Position numbers and translations under genes: made by a program. This document shows, one piece after another, positions 8,292-16,414 of a DNA stretch of 64,000 nt. Under the pieces are notes generated by a model that did no database searches, was not told the DNA's origin, and saw only the letters and a program-made list of their open reading frames with translations. Position 1 is the first letter of the stretch, and every line of letters begins with the position of its first letter. The stretch comes from Bacteroidales bacterium (GTDB taxonomy: Bacteria; Bacteroidota; Bacteroidia; Bacteroidales; P3), in contig JAGBJI010000012.1 of the NCBI GenBank assembly GCA_017934545.1, positions 56,131 to 120,130 of the forward strand, in the 5' to 3' direction.

Positions 8292-8426
8292 TTTTGCCTT
8301 TTCAGAATCCGTCACTGAAAAAAGCAGGTTTTTTATCCCGAAAAAGCAGTTTTTTTGACTGAAAAAAGCAGGTTTTTTCGGTTAAAAAACCTGCTTTTTT
8401 CAGAAGCGAAGTAAGGAAAGGCAAAA
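8292..8426. repeat. 22-bp-phased GCAGG array in a long palindrome (locus E)
   Basis: A6-GCAGG-T6 modules stand at 8324, 8346 (GCAGT), 8368 and, inverted as CCTGC, at 8390, each exactly 22 bp apart. The arms TTTTGCCTTT (8292-8301) and AAAGGCAAAA (8417-8426) are mirror-placed about 8359, the same axis as the outer modules. The array lies between the hydrogenase operon start and the MATE gene end. Confidence 0.9.
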
Positions 8427-8460
8427 ACAAAGCATAGTTCGGCAACAGTAAAACGTGATT

Positions 8461-8518
8461 AAAAAAACAAAAATCCGCCTGACATTGCAAGTAAAACCCT
8501 TGGTCAATGTCAGGCGGA
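8461..8518 (-). terminator. Intrinsic terminator of the MATE gene
   Basis: A 14-bp perfect stem TCCGCCTGACATTG (8474-8487) / CAATGTCAGGCGGA (8505-8518) is followed on the minus strand by a T-rich run (8461-8473). Confidence 0.92.
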
Positions 8519-8542
8519 GCAGTATTGTTACAATCAATTATG

Positions 8543-9904
8543 CTATTGCAGTTGCGGTTTTTGCAAACGGTATTCCCTTATTATAAGAAGCAAGGTGCAG
8601 ATACTTGCCAAAAAGTCGGCACAAGGTGCTGCAAACCACACTCCGTCGGTTCCTATCAAAGGAGGAAGTATCAACAGTATAGGTATAAGGAATATGACCT
8701 GACGGGTAAGCGAAAGGAACAACGCTTTTTTAGGTTGGTTCATTGAAGCGAAGAAATTCGTTCCTATAACTTGGAAACCTATTATCCAAAACATGAACAT
8801 GTTTTTATGGAAAGCGTCAACGGTTATGTCTATCAACTGTTTGTCCAACGCCGAATTGTTGCCCGCAAACAACCGTGTGATATAGTACGGCAGCGTTTCG
8901 CAAATCAAACATCCCGCAGCTGATACCGCAAGGGCGCATATTATGGTCAGACGGAACGTCTTCCACATTCTTCCGTAGTTCTTTGCCCCGAAATTGTATG
9001 CGACTATAGGTTGCATTCCCTGCGAAAAGCCGAGAATTATCATAAAAAACATAAACGCCACTCGGTTAACTATACTGAACGCCCCTACATACAAATCCCC
9101 GCCGTATTTAAGCAGATTGTAATTTTGCAGGATGACGATAAAACAGCCCGCAGCGTTGGTAAAAAAATTGGGAGAACCTATCGTAAAGGCACGTTTAGTG
9201 ATATTTTTATCAAAATAAAAGTTCTTTTTTTCCAGATAAACTACACGGTCGCGGCGGAAAAACAGATAGAACAGTATCAAACAACATACAGCCTGTGCTA
9301 TAACCGTAGCCAACGCCGCCCCTGCAACGCCCCAATGGAATACGAATATAAACAGAGGTGCCAAAATTATGTTTATGACCACCGAAACGAAAGTCATGTT
9401 CATCGCAGTGACGGGATAACCGCTTACACGCAATATGGAGTTAAGCCCTAAATACATATGGGCAAAAACATTTCCGATTAAAATCACACGCATGTACTCT
9501 CTGGCTGCGGGAAGAGTATTGGGGCTTGCACCGAAAAATATAAGTATCGGGTCTAAAAACAATAATCCTACCACAGTGAACAGTATGCCCAGCACCAAGT
9601 TAAGAATGATTACGTTGGAAAGAACAACACGTGCTTTATCGTAATTTTTCTCTCCCAAAGAAATAGAACACAACACGCTCGCTCCCACTCCGACCAACGC
9701 ACCGAATGCAGCCGCCAGATTCATAAACGGACCTGTCAGCCCGACTCCTGCAATGTTGTACGCACCCAAGTGTCCTATAAATATACCGTCAACAATATTG
9801 TACATAGACGATGCAATCATGGCGGCAATTGCAGGCATGGCGAATTTCCAAAGCAATTTGCCTATCTTTTCCCTGCCCAATAATAACGCTCGTTCTTCGT
9901 TCAT
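8543..9904 (-). CDS. MATE-family multidrug/Na+ efflux transporter
   Basis: 453 residues, the normal MATE length, with twelve predicted hydrophobic helices in two homologous halves. Family hallmarks include MPAIAAMIASSMYNIVDGIFIG in helix 1 (broken here only by family variation) and the matching second-half segment with GFSQGMQPIVAYNFGAKNYG. Members export cationic compounds or metabolites in exchange for Na+ or H+ across the inner membrane; the substrate cannot be told. It is a single-gene unit: a -7 box (TAATTTTG, 9933-9940 minus) lies upstream and a strong terminator follows. Confidence 0.93.
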   Translation of the reverse strand: MNEERALLLGREKIGKLLWKFAMPAIAAMIASSMYNIVDGIFIGHLGAYNIAGVGLTGPFMNLAAAFGALVGVGASVLCSISLGEKNYDKARVVLSNVIILNLVLGILFTVVGLLFLDPILIFFGASPNTLPAAREYMRVILIGNVFAHMYLGLNSILRVSGYPVTAMNMTFVSVVINIILAPLFIFVFHWGVAGAALATVIAQAVCCLILFYLFFRRDRVVYLEKKNFYFDKNITKRAFTIGSPNFFTNAAGCFIVILQNYNLLKYGGDLYVGAFSIVNRVAFMFFMIILGFSQGMQPIVAYNFGAKNYGRMWKTFRLTIICALAVSAAGCLICETLPYYITRLFAGNNSALDKQLIDITVDAFHKNMFMFWIIGFQVIGTNFFASMNQPKKALFLSLTRQVIFLIPILLILPPLIGTDGVWFAAPCADFLASICTLLLIIREYRLQKPQLQ

Positions 9905-10208
9905 AAATCAAAAAATACTAAAAATAAGTTTGCAAAATTACAAAATATTTCATTCATGCCTATATAAAACCCTATTATTTGCACTTTTACATACGGTTTA
10001 TAATGTTTTCACCGCCGTTTTTTCTTCAGTTTACTTTTGCATATTGCACAATAAACGCCTTTAAAAATGAAAACCAACGGCGTAAAACGGATAAAAAATG
10101 TGTTTTGCTGCGGACACAATTTATTAAAATTAACGCCTTTGTCCTTGAATATTAGAAATTATATTGTATCTTTGCAACGTGAATTAATAAATACTTAATA
10201 CATTGTAT
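9905..10208. other. Divergent promoter region, no gene
   Basis: 304 bp between the MATE gene and a secreted thioredoxin-fold protein. It holds a -7 box for the MATE gene (9933-9940, minus) and a full promoter for the plus-strand gene (10145-10174). No array or RNA gene was seen. Confidence 0.6.
10145..10174 (+). promoter_or_regulatory. Bacteroidota-type promoter
   Basis: TTG (10145-10147), 19 bp, TATCTTTG (10167-10174): exact TTG-N19-TAnnTTTG. Transcription should start near 10180, giving a leader of about 30 nt to the ATG at 10209. Confidence 0.85.
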
Positions 10209-11600
10209 ATGAAAAAAGGTATTTTCTTAACGTTTTGCATTCTCGGCGTACTGCTTTTACAAGCCCAAAACGTAACATTCACCGTAAAGGGTGACAGTTT
10301 GGGAGGAAAAACCGTTAAGATGTCGTATTTTGACGACAGAATCTCACTGTTGGAAAAAGAAATCGGCAGCAAAAAACTCTCCGACGGCGAAACACTTGCA
10401 GAGTTTCAAGCTTCGCTTTCGGGTGTTAAGGAAATGGTACTGAAAGTCAACTTAAGGGAGTTTCATTTTCTTGCCCGTCCGGGAACGAAATACAGTTTTG
10501 AGGTGTTGCCTTGGCAGGATACGGCATACAGTTTTGCTTTCAAAGAAATACTGCCCGTAAAAATGTCCATGGAAAAGTATGATGTGATAAACAATTCCGT
10601 AGAAGACGCCGACACCACGCTGGAAAACTTCCTTGAATCCAACTACCGCATGCTTTCAATCAAAAACAAAGACACCAAACTTGCCTTTGACTCCCTGCAA
10701 CAATACCTTGCAGACAAATACAAAGCCGACGAATATTCGTCCGACTATATAAGATACGAATTTGCAGCCGTTTCATACGCATTGGGACTTGATTCTAAAA
10801 AAGCAATAAGGGATTCGCTTTTCAAAAAATCTCCCGTGCTTTACGACAACATAGGTTACATGGATTGTTTCAACACTGTTTTTTCACGCTATTTCTCACA
10901 AGGCTACAAATTTATCAAACTCTCCGACATTGAAAAGTGGTTGGACAACAACGATTACGCCGCTTTCAACGACGCATTGGGACGCGACGGAGTCTTGGAA
11001 AACGAAATATTCAGGGAATTGGTCTTTTTGCAGGGAATGAAAGACGCTTTCCTTGACGGAATATTCTCCCGCGAAAGAATATTGGCAATGTTAAACACGT
11101 TTATCGGGCAGACAAAATTCACGCAACACAAAGAAATTGCAGCCAATTTGACGGAATATTTACGCAGCAAGGATTTTTCGGGCAAAAAAACAAAGCCTTT
11201 GGAGTTTAAAGACATTGACGGCAACAATGTAAGCATAACGCAATACAACGACAAGCCGCTTTTGTTGTGCATAGTCAGATTGAGTGACATCAGTTCGTTG
11301 AAAGAATTGGAAACAATCCATTTTTATTACGACAGTATCAAAAACAATTGCAATGTCTTGGTGCTTTGCTGCGACAACACGTTTGAAAGCATGTACAATT
11401 TTGTCAAAAACAGCAAATCGGGCAGCAAATACCAATTTCCGTTCATACATTTTGACTTCAATTGGGACATTCAACAGGAGTACAAACTGCACTTTTTCCC
11501 TGCTTTTTTGCTTATCGGAACCGACGGAACCGTATTGCAAAACCCTATGCCCGCCCCTTCTTCTGGTGTTTTGAAGAAATTTTTTGACCAAAAACAATAA
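10209..11600 (+). CDS. Secreted protein with a degenerate thioredoxin-like C-terminal domain
   Basis: 463 residues with a signal peptide (MKKGIFLTFCILGVLLLQAQ). Residues ~20-110 resemble the N-terminal beta domain (VTFTVKGDSLGGKTVKMSYF) common in Bacteroidota TlpA-like proteins, followed by a helical middle. The last ~130 residues have a thioredoxin fold (LEFKDIDGNNVSITQYNDKPLLL, then HFFPAFLLIGTDGTVLQNPM). The catalytic CxxC is missing: where it should stand the sequence reads CIVRLSDISS. A thiol-redox role is therefore unlikely; it may be a binding or scaffold protein in the periplasm. ATG 10209 was chosen over a TTG at 10203. The next gene follows after 54 bp. Confidence 0.8.
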   Translation: MKKGIFLTFCILGVLLLQAQNVTFTVKGDSLGGKTVKMSYFDDRISLLEKEIGSKKLSDGETLAEFQASLSGVKEMVLKVNLREFHFLARPGTKYSFEVLPWQDTAYSFAFKEILPVKMSMEKYDVINNSVEDADTTLENFLESNYRMLSIKNKDTKLAFDSLQQYLADKYKADEYSSDYIRYEFAAVSYALGLDSKKAIRDSLFKKSPVLYDNIGYMDCFNTVFSRYFSQGYKFIKLSDIEKWLDNNDYAAFNDALGRDGVLENEIFRELVFLQGMKDAFLDGIFSRERILAMLNTFIGQTKFTQHKEIAANLTEYLRSKDFSGKKTKPLEFKDIDGNNVSITQYNDKPLLLCIVRLSDISSLKELETIHFYYDSIKNNCNVLVLCCDNTFESMYNFVKNSKSGSKYQFPFIHFDFNWDIQQEYKLHFFPAFLLIGTDGTVLQNPMPAPSSGVLKKFFDQKQ

Positions 11601-11654
11601 TCCATACAACCTTTTACGGATATTATTCACAAATAAATATAACACGCAAAAATC

Positions 11655-12386
11655 ATGTCAGATTCCATTATAATCATTCCTACTTATAACGAAAAAGAAA
11701 ACATAGAAAACATCATCAGATATGTCTTCAAACTGAAAAAAAATTTTGACATACTGATTATCGACGACGGTTCGCCCGACGGAACGGCACAAATAGTCAA
11801 ACGGCTTATGAACGAATTTCCGTCATCGTTGTTTTTAATCCAACGGCAAGGTAAGTTGGGCTTGGGAACTGCCTACATAAGAGGATTCAGATGGGTTTTG
11901 GAACGGGATTACCAATATATATTTGAGATGGATGCCGACTTTTCGCACCCGCCCAAGAAATTGATTGATTTGTACAACGCCTGCAAGGAACAAGGTGCCG
12001 ACTTGGCGATAGGTTCACGCTATTTGGACGGAAAAATCTCGGTGGTAAACTGGCCGATAGGCCGCGTGGTGATGTCGTACTACGCTTCGTGGTTTGTCCG
12101 CAAGGTTTTGGGCGTAAAAATATGCGACGCTACGGCGGGCTTTGTATGTTACAAACGGCAGGTATTGGAAACTATCAACTTTGACAAGATACAATTCGTC
12201 GGTTATGCGTTCCAAATAGAGATGAAATACACGGCTTACAAGTTGGGATTCAGCATTAAAGAAGTTCCGATTGTGTTTACCGACAGAGTATTGGGCGTTA
12301 GCAAGATGAGTATGAAGATATTCAAAGAAGCATTCTTCGGTGTATTCAAACTAAAATTCAGAAACTGGAAAAAATATAAAGAATAG
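11655..12386 (+). CDS. Polyprenol-phosphate glycosyltransferase, GT2 (DPM1-like)
   Basis: 243 residues with the GT-A fold of dolichol/polyprenol monophosphate mannose synthases: IIIIPTYNEKENIENII at the N-terminus, DDGSPDGT (nucleotide binding), MDADFSHPP (DxD metal site), GSRYLDG, and a conserved central ATAGFVCYKR. Enzymes of this family move a sugar from GDP-Man or UDP-Glc to a membrane lipid phosphate, making donors for glycan or protein glycosylation on the outer side of the membrane. There is no C-terminal membrane domain, so it is the soluble, membrane-associated type. The sugar is not predictable. It lies 54 bp after the preceding gene. Confidence 0.9.
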   Translation: MSDSIIIIPTYNEKENIENIIRYVFKLKKNFDILIIDDGSPDGTAQIVKRLMNEFPSSLFLIQRQGKLGLGTAYIRGFRWVLERDYQYIFEMDADFSHPPKKLIDLYNACKEQGADLAIGSRYLDGKISVVNWPIGRVVMSYYASWFVRKVLGVKICDATAGFVCYKRQVLETINFDKIQFVGYAFQIEMKYTAYKLGFSIKEVPIVFTDRVLGVSKMSMKIFKEAFFGVFKLKFRNWKKYKE

Positions 12387-12449
12387 CCGCCGTTAACCCT
12401 TTTATTTACAGGGTGATTTTAACAAAAGAAAAATTTAAACTGCGAAAGC

Positions 12450-12546
12450 AAAAATAAAAAACATATGTTTTTGAAAAGAAAAACATATGTTTTTTGTTTA
12501 AAATTCATATGTTTTTTTTGAAAAAATACATATGTTTTTTATTTTT
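12450..12546. repeat. 22-bp-phased CATATG array (locus B)
   Basis: Four modules have CATATG at 12462, 12484, 12506 and 12529 (22, 22, 23 bp), with A-tracts before and T-tracts after. The two ends are inverted: left GCAAAAATAAAAAACATATG and the reverse complement of the right side share AAAAATAAAAAACATATG. It lies between two same-strand genes. Confidence 0.9.
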
Positions 12547-12678
12547 CTTTTCACAAAACAATCCGTTATGGACTGAAAAGACGGTAAAATGTTCCGAAAT
12601 CAAATTTGTCATCCGTCCGTGCAATATTATTTATACGCCGCCCGTTATCAAATTAATAAGCCAAAAACATTTTTAATT

Positions 12679-14007
12679 ATGACAAATTCTTTCTCCAAAA
12701 ACCGTATTCTGGTCATATTGCGTAAATATTTTTCGTTAAGAAACGACAAGGACGACGAGCAAACGGTTATCACCGAGATAAAACAAGGAGTGAGTTTCAG
12801 AGGTGCTAATCTGTGGGTGTTGATTCTTGCAATTTTCGTCGCATCTTTAGGTTTGAACGTCAACTCTACGGCGGTTATCATCGGAGCCATGCTTATCTCT
12901 CCGCTTATGGGGCCTATCATCGGAATGGGATTGGCGGTCGGCATAACGGATATTGAGTTGCTTAAACGCAGTTTCAAAAATTTTCTCATCGCAACGGGCA
13001 TCAGTATCCTCACGGCAACGGTTTACTGGTTTATCTCGCCTTTTGACGAACCCCAGAGCGAACTTATCGCCCGCACTACGCCCAACCTTTATGACGTGTT
13101 GATTGCTTTTTGCGGCGGAGCGGCGGGTATCGTGGCTACATGCACCAAAGGCAAGGGCAATGTGATTCCCGGCGTGGCTATTGCAACGGCTTTGATGCCT
13201 CCGTTGTGTACTGCGGGCTACGGATTGGCCACTGCCCAATGGCAATTCTTCTTCGGAGCGTTTTATCTTTACTTTATAAACAGCGTATTCATCTGCGTGG
13301 CAACGCTTTTGGGTGTTAGATTGATGAAATTCAAACAATTGATTGACGTAAACAAACAACAATTCTCCAAAATCCGCAACAAATTCCTGCTTGTCATAGC
13401 TTTGACGCTCATACCTGCCCTGATTATGACCATCAACATAGTGCAGGACTCGCTTTTGAAGAGCAATGTCAACCGTTTTCTGCACGATACGTTCAATTCT
13501 CCGTCCAATAAAATCATTTCCAACGAGATTAACAAGAACAGCCGGACTATTAAAATAGTTTCAATCGGCAAAGAAATCACGCAGGACGAAATATCTTCCG
13601 CACGCAACGCCATGAAAAACTACAAACTCGGCAAATATTCGTTGGAAATAATACAAGGAACGCAACCCGACAGCCTTTTGTCGCTGCACGGCGACGTTGA
13701 ACAGTTGGTAAACCGTCAGAACGAATACGAAAAAGAGTTGGAAAAATACCGTCAAACCGAAAAACTCTCCGCCCAAGCCAACGACGAAGCCCGCATACTG
13801 TTCCCTTACATCAACGAACTTACGCTTACCTTAAGCACGAAAACCGCTGAGGGTAGCAAAACCAAGAACGACGTCATCATAGCGGTGGCTGAAACCGATA
13901 TAAACCACAATATAACCCAAACGGAGAAAGAAAAAATATTGCAATGGCTGAAAACACGCACAAAAACCAATGATATAATACTTTACACCGCCCAACCAAC
14001 GCAATAA
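12679..14007 (+). CDS. DUF389 family membrane protein
   Basis: 442 residues. After a ~35-residue cytoplasmic N-terminus there is a hydrophobic block of six or so helices (residues ~40-255) containing the DUF389 signature GLNVNSTAVIIGAMLISPLMGPI and GVAIATALMPPLCTAGYGLA. A soluble C-terminal region of ~170 residues follows with a charged coiled-coil stretch (QNEYEKELEKYRQTEK). The family is widespread and of unknown function, possibly transport. The frame is open to 12589, but ATG 12679 fits the usual N-terminus and the upstream part is low-complexity intergenic sequence. A bidirectional terminator shared with nhaD follows. Confidence 0.88.
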   Translation: MTNSFSKNRILVILRKYFSLRNDKDDEQTVITEIKQGVSFRGANLWVLILAIFVASLGLNVNSTAVIIGAMLISPLMGPIIGMGLAVGITDIELLKRSFKNFLIATGISILTATVYWFISPFDEPQSELIARTTPNLYDVLIAFCGGAAGIVATCTKGKGNVIPGVAIATALMPPLCTAGYGLATAQWQFFFGAFYLYFINSVFICVATLLGVRLMKFKQLIDVNKQQFSKIRNKFLLVIALTLIPALIMTINIVQDSLLKSNVNRFLHDTFNSPSNKIISNEINKNSRTIKIVSIGKEITQDEISSARNAMKNYKLGKYSLEIIQGTQPDSLLSLHGDVEQLVNRQNEYEKELEKYRQTEKLSAQANDEARILFPYINELTLTLSTKTAEGSKTKNDVIIAVAETDINHNITQTEKEKILQWLKTRTKTNDIILYTAQPTQ

Positions 14008-14038
14008 AATAAGTTAGCTGTGCAGCAAAACATAAAAC

Positions 14039-14073
14039 AACGGCGGGAAACCCTTAAGAGTTTCCCGCCGTTT
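14039..14073. terminator. Bidirectional intrinsic terminator
   Basis: A 13-bp stem AACGGCGGGAAAC / GTTTCCCGCCGTT with an 8-nt loop, between the convergent DUF389 and nhaD genes; T-rich sequence follows on the plus side. Confidence 0.85.
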
Positions 14074-14091
14074 TGCATATTTACATAAATA

Positions 14092-15396
14092 TTATGTGTG
14101 GAAAATGAACATACTCATCAAAACGTACACGCCGGCACCCGCAAGATAGCCAAGCAATGCCCATATTGATATATGTTTCAGATACCATACAAAGTCTATT
14201 TTCTCCATTCCCATCACTGCAACGCCTGCTGCCGAGCCTATGATAAGAAGTGATCCGCCCGTTCCGGCACAGTATGCCAAAAATTCCCAGAACGCTCCGT
14301 CCACACCGAAATGTCCCACCGACGCAATGTCGTACATTCCCATTGCAGCGGCTACCAAAGGCACATTGTCAACGATTGACGACAATACACCGATGATTAA
14401 ATCGGTCAAATAGAAGTTTCCTAATTTGTCAAGGCTTTGTGCCAACAGTTTCAAGTGACCTGCGTCCGACAAACAGGCAACTGCCATCAATATACCCAAG
14501 AAAAACAAAACCGAAGGGGTATCTACGCGGGTAATAATGTTGCCTATGTTCATTTTTTGGTAAACTTCAGGCGAATGTTTGTGCATTAATTCGGTTACAA
14601 CCCACAAAACGCCCAAGCCAAGCAATATTCCCATGTAAGGCGGAAGGTGAGTTATGGTCTTAAATACAGGAGTGAACACCAAAAATCCTACACCTGTGAA
14701 CAACACCACTTTGCTTTGGAACTTGGAAACGGGTGATAAACTGTTTCCTGTTTGGGATTCCGGCGATTTTTCTATTTCTCCTTTCAACATCATGCTGATT
14801 CCAGCAACGGGAACTACCAAGCAAACTATGGAAGCCAAAAGTGTTTCCTTTATAACGCCTCCTGCGGTAATATTTCCCTTAATCCACAACATGATAGTGG
14901 TCACATCGCCTATCGGACTCCACGCTCCGCCGGCATTAGCGGCCAAAATAACCATGCCGCCGAAGAACCAACGGTCTTTTTTATCGGAAATAAGTTTACG
15001 AAGCAACGCACACATCACAATAGACGTTGTCAAATTGTCCAAAACTGCGGACATGAAGAAGGTAAGGATAGCAATTACCCACAGCAATTTGCGTTTGCTT
15101 TTGGTAGTAATTCTGTCCGTGATGATAGAAAAGCCTCCGTGCTGGTCAATAGTTTCAACTATCGTCATTGCACCCAAAAGGAAGAACAGGATTTCGGCCG
15201 TATCTCCCAAGGCTTCAATCAATACACCGTGGTTTTCGCCTGCATGAAAGCCTCCGATGGCTACATAAAGCGTCCACATTGCAACTGCTAACAACAAAGC
15301 GGTTGCACTTTTGTTGATTTTGAAGGTATGCTCCATCGCAATGAAGAAGTAACCTATCACAAATACAACAACCATGATTATCATAGCACTTGTCAT
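14092..15396 (-). CDS. nhaD: NhaD-type Na+/H+ antiporter
   Basis: 434 residues, almost entirely hydrophobic helices, belonging to the NhaD branch of the ion transporter superfamily. Conserved stretches include HAGENHGVLIEALGDTAEI, FFMSAVLDNLTTSIVM and ILAANAGGAWSPIGDVTTIM; the paired SAVLDNLTTSI and IVDNVPLVAAA re-entrant motifs mark the two inverted repeats with the ion-binding Asp/Asn. It expels Na+ (or Li+) in exchange for protons across the inner membrane. It is monocistronic with a perfect promoter at 15458-15487. Confidence 0.92.
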   Translation of the reverse strand: MTSAMIIMVVVFVIGYFFIAMEHTFKINKSATALLLAVAMWTLYVAIGGFHAGENHGVLIEALGDTAEILFFLLGAMTIVETIDQHGGFSIITDRITTKSKRKLLWVIAILTFFMSAVLDNLTTSIVMCALLRKLISDKKDRWFFGGMVILAANAGGAWSPIGDVTTIMLWIKGNITAGGVIKETLLASIVCLVVPVAGISMMLKGEIEKSPESQTGNSLSPVSKFQSKVVLFTGVGFLVFTPVFKTITHLPPYMGILLGLGVLWVVTELMHKHSPEVYQKMNIGNIITRVDTPSVLFFLGILMAVACLSDAGHLKLLAQSLDKLGNFYLTDLIIGVLSSIVDNVPLVAAAMGMYDIASVGHFGVDGAFWEFLAYCAGTGGSLLIIGSAAGVAVMGMEKIDFVWYLKHISIWALLGYLAGAGVYVLMSMFIFHT

Positions 15397-15457
15397 ACTT
15401 TTGTTTGGTTTTAGTTAATTGTTAAATTTAAATTTTACTTCTGTTAAAAAGAAGTTG

Positions 15458-15487
15458 CAAAATTACGAAATAATGTTTAATACACAA
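15458..15487 (-). promoter_or_regulatory. Bacteroidota-type promoter of nhaD
   Basis: On the minus strand TTG (15485-15487), 19 bp, TAATTTTG (15458-15465). The leader to the ATG at 15396 is about 57 nt. Confidence 0.85.
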
Positions 15488-15725
15488 AAAATCGCCGTAA
15501 TTTTTTTCCCTTCCGCCCCTTTTTAACAGATAAACCTCAACAAAATTTTTATTAAGCGGCAAATTTTTAAATAAAACCGCAATAAAATCTCCGCCAACCA
15601 ACGATTCACGGTAAAAAAACATAATAAAACCGTCACCATTCAACGAATCAAGGTAAGAAAAACATCATAAAACCGCCGCCGCTTTTGAAATAAAAACAAT
15701 AAAAATGCCCGATAAAAATTAAAAA
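15488..15725. other. Gene-free AT-rich stretch with degenerate 22/44-bp repeats
   Basis: No gene was seen. Two loosely matching ~40-bp segments around 15597-15635 and 15641-15680 (each with CAACGA, GGTAA, AAAACAT and ATAAAACCG) are offset by about 44 bp, twice the 22-bp module length. They appear to be decayed outer modules of the array that follows. Confidence 0.4.
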
Positions 15726-15728
15726 GAA

Positions 15729-16047
15729 GCCGATAAAATTAAAAAGAAGCCGAATAAAATCAGAAAAACGCCCGATAATTTCCTTCAAACGCCGAATAAA
15801 ACTCAAAAAGTCAGACTTTTACTTATGAAAAGTATGACATTTCGTTAAAAAAGTCCGACTTTTCTCATAAAAAGTCCGACTTTTTTGAAGAAAAGTCCGA
15901 CTTTTTGAAAGAAAGGTTTGACTTTTTAAAAGAATAGTCCAACTGTTTGATATAAAATGTCCGACCTTTTGAAGTTAAAACGGCGTTTGACGGATTTTAT
16001 TGGGCGTTTTATGAATTTTTTTCGGCGTTTTTTTATTTTTCTTCGGC
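15729..16047. repeat. 16-module mirror-symmetric array, heptamer GTCCGAC (locus F)
   Basis: Eight A-tract/heptamer/T-tract modules start at 15810, 15832, 15853, 15874, 15895, 15916, 15937 and 15959 (steps 22,21,21,21,21,21,22). The core is GTCCGAC or a close variant (GTCAGAC, GTATGAC, GTTTGAC, GTCCAAC). On the left are GCC boxes at 15729, 15749, 15770 and 15791; on the right the complementary boxes CGGC 15981, GGGC 16002, CGGC 16023 and CGGC 16044. Start and end positions of paired boxes sum to 31775 (one pair 31776), so all lie about a single axis at 15887.5. GTC-C-GAC is itself a dyad. It is intergenic between nhaD and a TPR gene. Confidence 0.92.
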
Positions 16048-16261
16048 ATCTCCCATCTTTTATCCGCCGTTTTATGCCGTTAAATCATTGTTTTACACAG
16101 AAATAGCGTACATTTCCTGTCACAATCCGCACGTTCGGACAAGAATTCGGACTATACATTATTATATATAGGAGTGTTTTGGGGCATGTCCGCCATTTTG
16201 CATAAAAAAACGGCAAAAAAAAGAGAAATGAAACAACGTTTTTACGGGCTATTGCAGGCAA

Positions 16262-16313
16262 ATAAAAAAAATCCTTTACGGTTTTGATTTAAAAATACTG
16301 CCGTAAAGGATTT
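16262..16313 (-). terminator. Intrinsic terminator of the TPR gene
   Basis: ATCCTTTACGG (16271-16281) / CCGTAAAGGAT (16301-16311), with T-rich sequence after the stem on the minus strand. It is about 100 bp past the stop codon. Confidence 0.75.
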
Positions 16314-16414
16314 TTATTCTTTTGTTTTTTTTTCGGAGTTATGCTGTTTTTTAAATTGTTCGGGCGTTTTGTTGCGGTAAAACGTCGGTTTTACGTTAAA
16401 AAACAGTCAAACGG

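Noticed and set aside
15729-16047. CRISPR array
   Set aside because: The constant parts are only 7 bp plus A/T tracts, the period is 21-22 bp, the arrays are palindromic, and no cas gene is in the window.
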